Shown here piece after piece: positions 55,806 to 64,000 of a stretch of DNA of 64,000 nt; the stretch's first letter is position 1; each line of letters opens with the position of its first letter. Below the pieces are notes generated by a model that ran no database searches, had not been told where the DNA came from, and saw nothing but the letters and a program-made list of their open reading frames with translations. The stretch is from Ypsolopha sequella (lineage: Eukaryota > Arthropoda > Insecta > Lepidoptera > Ypsolophidae): assembly GCA_934047225.1 (NCBI GenBank), contig OW203997.1:4574417-4638416 (forward strand). The letters are read 5' to 3'. Made by a program: the position numbers and the translations under genes.

Positions 55806-58800
55806 TCATTGAATCAACTGCTGTAAGGGCACTTGATTAAACAGTTTCTTCACATTGTTCATGACAGACTTCACTCCGAAGTCAACAATTGGATCCCCGA
55901 ACTCCTCAGCGACCATACGCCAGTTTGAATTCATGAACTCCAGCACTGCTTTACCTGAAATAATAGTAGTTTATGCTACTAGGGCGAAAAGGAATAAATT
56001 ACGAGGACGATACGTAACCGAGTAATTTATTGCTCTTACGCCCGTGTATCATACTATGTTTTTCAATGCATAGTGTGAGGAAATAAAACAAATATAATCT
56101 TGTGAACTTTAAATTATGATTGTCTCAAAAGGACTGTATCCAGAGCCGTTAAACAGTGGAAAAAAAGTATAAAATTTATGGTACACAGGAAAGGCTGCAG
56201 GTTCGCCAATCAATTTAAATAAATTAAAAAATAATAATAATAAAAAAAATTATTTACGCGACAAAAAAAAAACACACTTATCTTATCTAACGTATAATAA
56301 TAAAGCGCTAGGGAAAAATAATCGACTTTCTGTTCGGTTTTGATGCATAAAAAGTGTGCCTTTACGAGCACTTGCATTGAAAATACATTTAGTTGCTTAG
56401 AACAAAGCTTAGGCAAATGTGTTATTAAAGAAAGGTCTGAATCTGGTATATAGTAGGTACACTAGGAAATTGCAAGCCTATGCACTAGGCATGATTCATG
56501 ATGTATAACACCGTTCTGAATACTTAAGTGTGGTGTGAACGCAACTGTTATGCATCAGTATGCGTATCTAGCTCATTTAATGGAAGGGCTTCAGCAAGAG
56601 TGATCCAGTAATGTAATAAAAATAATTTATGACATTTTTTTTTATTGAGCTCACGGTACACGTAAACCTCTCTGTCATGTCTTAATTGGCCCATCAGGCT
56701 TGATTTCAAATTGATTTAAAATACTCACTTAATTCAGGACTGTTCTTGATGAGATTCGTCAAATAAAAGCTGACTCGTCCAGCAAATTTGTGAGATGTCT
56801 TGTAGCTTTTAACTCGAAGGTAAGTTTGACCATCTTGGCTCTTTATTGAACCTAGTTTAATTGAAATTGCTATGTCGATGTTTTCTGAAAATTGATAAAA
56901 AATAGATCAGAAAATGGCTAAAGGGAGTCAAATTATTTTTCAATGGCATAGCTTGTATCGTTTATATAGTATATTTCATTACGAGTGCGGAAAGCCTGTC
57001 ATTGCAAAGAGTTCCGACCAATGTCTATCCGAGCCGAGGCGCAGCCGAAGGTGAGGGTTGACAGTCGGAACAAGTTGCAATGACGGTTCCGCACGTGTAC
57101 TGAACAACTATTTTTAATACAGTTGCGAAAAAATGAAGCAATTTAATAAAATAATAAAAACACAATAAACTCAACTAACTAATACTCCACGCAATAAATT
57201 CGTAGTATGTAGATATGAAGCAACTTTTTGACTTTTCCGGTAAAATGTTCTTCGAAGCATTTTGTGCAATTATACTGAGTTCCGGTGGTGTCAATGCAAA
57301 TAAAATATCGTCGAAATTACTCATTTTGTGCAACAAACTACTAAACCCGCAAAGAAAATTTTTGGAAAATGGCGCCAACCGTAAAAGAATATAAGCAGAG
57401 ATTTTTTTTGTTTTCTTCACCCATTCTGGGTAGGCAAAGGGAACTTTGCCCATACAGCCAAGTCTTCAGTAGAATTTTTTTATTGATATGAAATGAAAAT
57501 GAAATTTAATTAGATGAAATGAAATAAAACCTAAACTAACTCATTGAATCAAATAATTAAATCTGATATTGAAACAAAATAGTAGCTTCTTTTTAGAAAT
57601 ATTTGCATGAATCATAAAAACTTCTTTGATTTTTTTTTTAGTAAAAACTTCGTGGTTGGTTTTTTCTTTTTAAAAGACATTGTTTTGACAGTTGGGAAAG
57701 AGAACGCACGAGTTCGGAAAAGGTAAAGAAAAAGCTCGAGTATGTAATAGCCCACATCCCGAACGCTATACGTCCCTGCAATACGCCACTTTTTGAGCAA
57801 CTGTATTAAAAAATACTTTACTATGCATATGTATAGCACGGATTAGCTTAATAGTAATAAGGATTACGGTAAAATCAATTCGCGTTGATTTCAATTTTGA
57901 TAAAACCGGCTAAGTGCGATTCGGACTCGCGCACGAAGGATTCCGTACCATTATCTATAAAAACGAAAAAAAAAACATGTCTGCTGTATGGGAGCCCCCT
58001 TAAATATTTATTTTATACGGTTTTTTAGTATTTATTGTTATAGCGGTAACAGAAATACATCATCTCTGAAAATTTCAGTTGTCTAACTATCACGGTTCAT
58101 GAGAGACAGCCTGGTGACAGACGGAAAGACAGACAGACGGGCAGCGGTGTCTTAGTAATATGGTCTCGTTGGTTACCCTTTGGGTACGGAACCCTAAAAA
58201 GGTGAGATATCGATAAATAACAATAAAATGAAACTTACTGCACTTGATGATGGCATCACCATCACCGTTAAGAGGGAACACTAACAGACGACCAGTTGAC
58301 TTGTACTTCCCGTCGACAGTCAGGTTGCAGCGGACACCAAAGTCTAGCTGGTCTTTTACTATTCTGAAAGTTTATATTTACAATACAGGAAATTACATGC
58401 AACTATGACTCTATAGTATGCTTTTTTTTTACAGTTTGATTCCTCAAGTGAATATCTATGAGAATCTTTGGAAACACACATTAATAAACATTGAATACAC
58501 GTTATTATTCCTACAATCATTCTGTCTATCATACATATATTATGTTACTTATTTCATCGCCAGCCTTTGTGAAATACTTCCCAGTGACATCGACCTACAC
58601 ATTTTTTAGTATTTTTGACCTTAGTTTTTATTTTAGGTAAATTGTCCCTTTTTTTGATCAAAATAAATGTTATCTAATTATGAACTTACCTAGCATAATT
58701 GACTTTGCATGTTTTGAATCCATCATCAACTCCATGTATAAAGGTGACCTTAATGTCACCAGGTAGAGTCAGCTCCAAGTTATGAACCTCAAAGGGATCC

Positions 58801-59936
58801 ATAGACTGTATACCAAGTTCTGGGATCCCTTGGACAAAGCCTGGTATAGCCTCTTGAATGGCATTCTTCAAACATTCAGGTGAAAGGTTTTTACAGGGGT
58901 GGATGAAGTCAACTGCAAAAATAAATAAATAAATAATTGGTCAGTTGCGTTGAAATAAAGAGAAATATTATTATTTAAAAGTAAAAGTTTGATCGACGCC
59001 TCTGACCCAAGGGCTGGGGCATACCTCGGTCAGAGGATCAGTCTGGCGATCCAGCGGGGTAATGCTGCTAGCCTCTTGGACACCGCACCCGACGGCAACG
59101 GTTTCGATAATATTTTTTATTTAGTATAATATTTCATTTAGGGCCTGTTTCACCACTTCCAGATAAGTGATATCCAGAAGATAAGTTTAAAAATGGAACA
59201 CATTTTGTATGCGTTATATGTCACATATAACTATCAGGCACTTATCTGGAAGTGGTGAAACAGGCCCTTAGTATAAGGTTTTAGGGCTTTCTCTTTTATT
59301 TATTTTTTCTTAGGATTATTTAGTTTACATATATACTTGTTCATTAGGTTAATTTAGTTTTTAATATTTCCAAGTTTGTTTTTGTTTAAATAAAGTAAAA
59401 GTGCATCTATAGTCAGAGCATCAGAGGTGTTTTGCAAGTATGCAATTGGACAGTCTACACTTGTGCTGTATACTGACATTTCACCGACGATTATTACATC
59501 CCGTTGCGATGGGGAGAGCCCTGTGACCGAATTCCAGGCACAAATATGTGCCCATAGCTAAACCTAATTTCCGAAACACGTGAGTCGAACATAATTGAAC
59601 CCACCAACTCCGAGTGGTCGAGGTGTTCTGTTATTTATATTTAATATGCATAAGATTTTGTTCTACCCCTACCCCTCTGGGAGACAGGCATGAGTAATGT
59701 AAGATTTTGTTCGGTCGGTTCGGTCGAAGCACTCGATAATTGATGTTCAATTTCGAGTATTACGTAAGTGTATAACTAGACAGTGCATACAACAAACATC
59801 TCATCTATACATGATGGAATCAATGAAGATAATACATGTAGCAATAAATCTACTTACGCATTGCTGCTGTGTCTGCTTTTGATATCACTAAACTTATAAA
59901 CGATACACTGAATATTAAACCACTGAATCCTTCCAT
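55806..59936 (-). CDS. takeout/JHBP family secreted ligand-binding protein, five exons
   Basis: Exons (minus): 59936-59858, 58912-58690, 58363-58239, 56884-56729, 55954-55806, total 732 nt, 243 residues plus stop. All four introns have GT-AG borders (GTAAGT x3, GTGAGT) and the frame stays open through every junction. Residues 1-25 (MEGFSGLIFSVSFISLVISK...) are a signal peptide. The mature start (FIHPCKNLSPECLKNAI) has the paired cysteines of the JHBP domain, followed by PGIPELGIQ-like IPELGIQSMDPFEV, LTLPGDIKVTF, then DFGVRCNLTVDGKYKSTGRL and the C-terminal FMNSNWRMVAEEFGDPI. Length and order fit the whole PF06585 family, which carries small hydrophobic ligands (juvenile hormone or others) in haemolymph or sensory fluid. 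Which ligand is unknown. Introns hold family M, TIR, SINE, LINE and PIF-like insertions. Confidence 0.93.
55964..56383 (-). mobile_element. family M dispersed repeat, copy 4 (intron 4)
   Basis: Begins TAGTAGTTTATGCTACTAGG only nine bases upstream of the exon 5 acceptor in the gene's orientation and ends CTTGCATTGAAAA. The insertion therefore supplies most of the sequence around the branch point of intron 4. Confidence 0.85.
57110..57814. mobile_element. TIR element in intron 3 carrying a recombinase-like fragment
   Basis: Left end TATTTTTAATACAGTTGC, right end GCAACTGTATTAAAAAATA: terminal inverted repeats about 700 bp apart. The minus-strand frame 57453-57175 (92 codons) includes MSNFDDILFALTPPELSIIA and then KNILPEKSKSCFIS-TYYEFIAW, which resembles the N-terminal core-binding part of tyrosine recombinases and matches the fragment at 36674-36778. 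The catalytic half is missing, so this is a non-autonomous derivative. The recombinase assignment is from motif memory. Confidence 0.6.
57902..58200 (+). mobile_element. dispersed repeat ending GGTACGGAACCCTAAAAA, copy 1 (intron 3)
   Basis: Starts AAAACCGGCTAAGTGCGATT and ends TGGGTACGGAACCCTAAAAA. The second copy is at 62400-62698 and an inverse scrap (GAGTCTGACTCGCACTTGGC) at 60985-61022. The interior has a CAGACAGAC stretch. It ends only about 38 bases from exon 3 of the JHBP-like gene. It is a common lepidopteran repeat, probably a LINE or SINE 3' unit. Confidence 0.75.
58985..59137 (+). pseudogene. LINE ORF2 C-terminal scrap (intron 1)
   Basis: The plus frame DPRAGAYLGQRISLAIQRGN, AASLLDTAPDGNGFDNIFYLV then stop matches the C-terminus of the minus-strand fragment at 52691-52970. 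It is antisense to the host gene. A 3' UTR follows, interrupted by a small MITE. Confidence 0.78.
59138..59270. mobile_element. PIF/Harbinger-like MITE with TTA duplication
   Basis: Inverted ends of about 29 bp: GGGCCTGTTTCACCACTTCC then AGATAAGTG at the left and CACTTATCTG then GAAGTGGTGAAACAGGCCC at the right. TTA stands on both sides (59138-59140 and 59268-59270). A TTA duplication is the hallmark of PIF/Harbinger. It sits inside the 3' UTR of the LINE scrap, so it is younger. Confidence 0.85.
59415..59640 (-). mobile_element. tRNA-derived SINE body (intron 1)
   Basis: Minus-oriented copy of the SINE at 33600-33973: the blocks CATCAGAGGTGTT, TCACCGACGATTATTACATC and AGGCACAAATATGTGCC appear in inverse order. 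Head partly decayed (AACTCCGAGTGGTCGAGG). Confidence 0.65.
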
Positions 59937-60030
59937 TATCAATTTAAAAAAAATCTAAAATATGATTGTAAGTTTATGACACCGTTGGATCAACCGTTTA
60001 GGATGGAATGGTTTATTTATTTTGAAAATG

Positions 60031-60042
60031 TCCCTTTTATCA
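60031..60042 (-). promoter_or_regulatory. TATA-like element of the left JHBP gene
   Basis: TGATAAAAGGGA on the minus strand lies about 100 bases upstream of the ATG at 59936. The right-hand gene has ATATAAAAGGGA at a similar distance from its ATG, and both have GGGATGTTCTAATTA further upstream (60082-60096 on minus; 63201-63215 on plus). Confidence 0.6.
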
Positions 60043-60236
60043 TTAGTTGGTCAAGTAGAAACATTAATGAGGTGGTAATTAGAACATCCCAAATTGAAAC
60101 TTATTATACTTCTTCACAGAATTAATGCGAAAGAAATTATTCTTTCGTTAATTGCTTACGTCATGGGGAGATCCTTTGTGCTCGTGCGTCTTTTTTATGA
60201 ATGGTATTTTGTAAAGCATGAGCAATTATTATGAAA

Positions 60237-60567
60237 TAGTAGTTTATGCTACAAGAACGAAAAGGAATAAATTACGAGGACAATTTAAAACACGAGCGTA
60301 GCGAGTGTTTTAAACGTTACCGAGTAATTTATTAATAGTGTGAGGAAATAAAACAAATATAATCTTGTGAACTTTAAATTATGGTTGGCTCAAAAGGACT
60401 GTATCCAGAGCCGTTTAACAGTGGAAAAAAAGTATAAAATTTATGGTACATAGGAAAGGCTGTAGGTTAGCCAACCATTGTAACTAAGCCCTAGGGCAAA
60501 ATAATCGACTTTCTGTTCGGTTTTGATGCATAAAAAGTGGGCCTTTACGAGCACTTGCATTGAAAAA
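60237..60567 (-). mobile_element. family M dispersed repeat, copy 5
   Basis: TAGTAGTTTATGCTACAAGA at the left and CTTGCATTGAAAAA at the right. Contains the AACACGAGCGTAGCGAGTGTT hairpin in part. It lies between the two JHBP-like genes. Confidence 0.85.
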
Positions 60568-61548
60568 TATGTTAATGGTTCTTTAGGTATATTAGATATC
60601 TCAAGAAAAATATTGATACCTACTTTCCCGAGGCTCGGTGAGAACCATTATATATAAACCAGAAACAAACATAAACAGTCTTTTCCAAAAATCAGATTTG
60701 CTAAAGTAAGTGCCTTTTTTGTAAGAAATAGTATAAGATTTTATAATAAAGTTCTAAAGGAGGTCCTTAGTTTGCCAGAAAATAAGTATAAATTATATAC
60801 CAATGAAATGAAACGAAATGAAATATATTTATAGGTATATGTAATGTATCATTATGAAAAAATATGAAAAAAATGACGATTATAATGTAATATGTGTTTA
60901 CGTAAAGATTACAGGAAAAATAAAGCGGTTGAGAAATTCACGAAAAAAAATGACAAAATTGTATTTATCATCCAAAATTCGGAACCCAAGGTACGCGAGT
61001 CTGACTCGCACTTGGCCGGTTTTTTTTTATGAACTAAAACATTCTTTATTTTTTTACTTTTCTACGAAACCGCCATTTTGCACTCAACAGTTTTCATATT
61101 TAAATAGGATTTCTAGAGAATAAAGCATACCGCAGAAATTGGTTTTGAGTTTGTGATATTAAACATGATTTCAACTTTACTTAGAACTTATTATTTAAGT
61201 TATTATATTTGAAAGTTATAAGCAAATAAATATGACACAGTATTCCTTTTCATACGGATGATACCGCCGTATTAGGATTAACCTTCAAAATTCTTAACCT
61301 ATTACGGCGCTACTTGGTTTTTTTTATTTTCAAGGTTTGAAATCAGTTACAAATAGGATGAAACCTGAATATATAGCAAGTATAATAATAGACAAAACAA
61401 AATAGATAAAAAATATAAACGACTTACTCACAAATTTGAATGATATATTGATATAAAAAGAAAGATATTTTTATTTATTTATTTATTATTTTATATTAAA
61501 TAGGTATGAGTGCTCTAACCAGTCACTAACTAACTAAGTCACTCTACG
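60568..61548. other. no gene; repeat scraps
   Basis: An inverse scrap of the GGAACCC repeat is at 60980-61030. The 89-codon plus frame at 60854-61123 runs through it and is not a gene. Confidence 0.45.
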
Positions 61549-62026
61549 TTAAGGCGATTACCGTCGCCAAATTAGCAGCTCGATGTTTGTCGGTACGAAT
61601 ATCGACGGAAACGACATTGAAATAACGTTCATATCAGCGCGCAATTCATATTGGCTGTTACGACGACGCTCGCTGCGACCTTGATAGGGTGAAATAGGAG
61701 AAAATTATACTTTTCACATCGACGTGATTGTTCGATTGAATAATGATATGTTATGTTTATAGCTATCAAGTTTATCTATTGTTCAAAGTATAAATGAATT
61801 AAATCGACCAAGCCGCTTAGGAGAGGTAGGGAATTTAAGCCAAAAAAACATCATTCGGTAGAAATTTGTTTTCATATAGAAGTTTTGGTGGTACGAAAAA
61901 GAAAGATGCTGCATATGTTGTCTTAAAGTTTATAATTCATAATACATTTTTTCAATATTTTTGGTTTAGCCATAAACGAGGAGTAGGCTTTAGAAAGTAC
62001 TCATTTGGCGATACTAAGGCCCTTAA
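61549..62026 (+). mobile_element. TTAA-flanked MITE, family T copy 4
   Basis: TTAAGGCGATTACCGTCGCC at the left and CTAAGGCCCTTAA at the right, same orientation as copy 1. It is located between the divergent JHBP-like genes. Confidence 0.83.
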
Positions 62027-62399
62027 TATAAGAATCCCTGCTGCATCGCCGGCACGGCGTGGCACTAACTGATTGATTTTTGTAACTTGCCTCTGTGTTA
62101 CAATTTAAAACATCCGGTATGTGATAAACTAAAAGACTATGAATGGGTAAATTCCATTTATGTGTACCTAAATTTACTCGAACGAGATCAAAACACGAAT
62201 ATAAAAATACCTCCGTAATTGGACTCAATTTTGACTACCACCGTAATAGGAGGTAAAGAAATTTATACTTTTTTGCAATTTAACTTAATTTTTGCTAAAT
62301 ATACCCAAGTAAATAAAAATAGCATAAATGTAACTATCGATAATCAAGTTTCTTAATCCTATAATTTCATTTTTATTAATTACTTCTATAAAGTATATG

Positions 62400-62698
62400 A
62401 AAAACCGGGCAAGTGCGAGTCGGACTCGCCCACGAAGGTATTCGTACCATTATCCATAAAAACGGCAAAAAAAACTGTTGTCTGTTGTATGGGAGCCCCC
62501 TTAAATATTTATTTTATACTGTTTTTTAGTATTTGTTGTTATAGCGGCAACAGAAATACATCATCTGTGAAAATTTCAACTGTCTAACTATCCCGGTTCA
62601 TTAGATACAGCCTGGTGACAGACGGACAGACAGACGGACATCGGAGTCTTAGTAATAGGGTCCCGTTGGTTACTCCTTGGGTACGGAACCCTAAAAAA
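62400..62698 (+). mobile_element. dispersed repeat ending GGTACGGAACCCTAAAAA, copy 2
   Basis: AAAACCGGGCAAGTGCGAGT at the left, GGGTACGGAACCCTAAAAAA at the right, closely similar to 57902-58200 throughout. Confidence 0.78.
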
Positions 62699-63236
62699 CA
62701 ATTGATAAAGGATAATTGTTACAAAAAACTTATCGATAGCAACTCCTTTTCTTTGTCTTACTTTTACAAGAACTTTCTACATTTCCTTACCACAAACCAT
62801 ACTTTTTCCTAGTATCCGAACACATACGTATTAGGTACACTTCAAAGATTTAATAAAATAAATAAAAATTAAAAAAATAACTTTTATTTCGAACAATTTT
62901 GGATCCATAGAATATTAGTAGACTGTTGGTTAGTAACAAGGAAAAAAATATATGAACACAAAACCCTAACAATACTTTATTAACTATACAAAAATACTAT
63001 GAAAAATGCACCAAGAGCGATCAAGGAGATGAGCAGGTCTCCATAATTACTCGATCATTACTAATACGAGACATAAGAATAAATATCTATTTTTAGCACC
63101 TACTTAGAACAGGGTAATTACCAAGAGAATCATTACATTACCTATACAATAAATCAATTATCATTATTACTTTGCACTGGTGTTAAGTATAATTCAATTG
63201 GGGATGTTCTAATTAACTCGTTACTATTTTCTATCA
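62699..63236. other. upstream region of the right JHBP gene
   Basis: AT-rich. GGGATGTTCTAATTA at 63201-63215 is shared with the upstream region of the left gene. No other site is supported. Confidence 0.45.
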
Positions 63237-63248
63237 ATATAAAAGGGA
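63237..63248 (+). promoter_or_regulatory. TATA-like element of the right JHBP gene
   Basis: ATATAAAAGGGA, about 95-105 bases before the ATG at 63342, placed like TGATAAAAGGGA before the left gene. Confidence 0.65.
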
Positions 63249-63341
63249 AACTTCGAAAGCTAATAAGTCATTATATCCTGACCGATCAACAAAGCAGTGC
63301 CATCAATTCAAATTGAAATAAATAAAACAAAGTTCTTTAAA

Positions 63342-64000
63342 ATGGAGGATTTTGGTAGTTTAATGTTCAGTGTATCGTTTATAAGTTTAGTGGTATCAAA
63401 AGCAGACACAGCAGCAATGCGTAAGTAGAACTGTATATCGCTATACTATCTCCATCCTCTATCGTTAGCTGAGATGTACATACATTGTATGCGATGTCCG
63501 ATTATACTCAAATAATTTATGTGTCCAATGCTAAACCGTACTAAACGTTATACAAATTATTTACAAAACATAAAATTTTGACACTAATTCGAGGTTGGCG
63601 GGCTCAAGATCCGGAGAGGCACATTTTTGTTTAATCCACCTGTTTTGGAATGTTTGGTAAAATGTGGGTGTACATTTATGGACGTTGACTTGTATATTTG
63701 CGAAACACCTTTGACAACTCGGGGTTTCATGTCGTTACTATATTTTTTAATTTTATTTATGTGTACGTCATTGCAGCCAACCAAATCTACATACGAGTAT
63801 ATATATGTTTTTTTTTTCTTTGCAGTTGACTTCATCCGCCCTTGTGAAGACCTATCACCTGAATGTTTGAAGAATGCCATTCAAGACGCTATACCAGGCT
63901 TTATCCAAGGGATCCCAGAACTTGGTATACAGTCTATGGATCCCTTTGAGGTTCAAAACTTGGAGCTGACTCTACCTGGTGATATTAAGGTCATTTTTGT
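63342..64000 (+). CDS. takeout/JHBP family paralogue, 5' part (runs off the window)
   Basis: Exon 1 is 63342-63420 (79 nt, the same length as in the left gene) and starts MEDFGSLMFSVSFISLVVSK, a signal peptide. It ends at a GTAAGT donor. Intron 1 is short (405 bp) and free of repeats, unlike the 945-bp intron in the left gene. Exon 2 begins at 63826 after TTTGCAG and reads FIRPCEDLSPECLKNAIQDA then IPGFIQGIPELGIQSMDPFE and onward to the end of the window. Over the 175 visible bases of exon 2 I count about a dozen differences from the left gene. It is transcribed away from its paralogue. The remaining three exons should lie just beyond 64000. Confidence 0.9.

Overview
The window looks like a piece of a moth or butterfly (Lepidoptera) nuclear genome. 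It is AT-rich, and its only host genes are intron-containing relatives of takeout / juvenile-hormone-binding protein (JHBP). The rest is dense, layered transposon debris of kinds common in lepidopteran genomes: BEL/Pao LTR elements, several non-LTR retrotransposon tails, tRNA-derived SINEs, TTAA-flanked MITEs, a PIF-like MITE and palindromic MITEs. Species cannot be named from this sequence. No bacterial-type genes, CRISPR arrays, rRNA or intact tRNA genes were seen.

Layout. 1-9.9 kb: MITEs, fragments of a Penelope-like element and a LINE, foldback elements and an 82-bp minisatellite. 10.0-17.9 kb: BEL-1, a BEL/Pao element with two 693-bp LTRs that look identical, a gag gene split by a nested 5'-truncated LINE, and a pol reduced to protease and integrase scraps. 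18.47-19.74 kb: a 1.27-kb (GATGAC)n array that flips strand near 19,245 to give a giant imperfect inverted repeat. 19.8-24.7 kb: satellite-like repeats, MITEs and a LINE tail. 24.78-27.94 kb: BEL-2, with matching 457-bp LTRs, a perfect 5-bp target duplication and almost no pol. 28-37 kb: mostly anonymous DNA with MITE, SINE and LINE remnants. 37.4-47.5 kb: BEL-3, with an almost complete gag-pol, hit by two later insertions: a 3.96-kb DNA transposon with a three-exon gene for a DUF7869-type putative transposase, and a 170-bp SINE-like element inside the integrase region. 47.5-55.7 kb: MITEs, palindromes and LINE/SINE fragments.

55.8-64 kb: two JHBP/takeout-like genes arranged head to head. The left gene (minus strand, five exons, 243 codons) is complete and its open frame can be followed through every splice junction. 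The right gene (plus strand) leaves the window in exon 2. Exon 1 has the same length in both, exon 2 is about 93% identical where visible, and short promoter blocks are shared, so this is a recent inverted duplication. Introns of the left gene have collected at least six transposon insertions.

The most unusual items are the DUF7869 transposon with terminal inverted repeats, an apparent 4-bp target duplication and subterminal AAGTGAC motifs; the strand-switching hexanucleotide array; the SINE-like family with 12-14-bp target duplications and an internally inverted copy; and defective BEL elements with identical LTRs.
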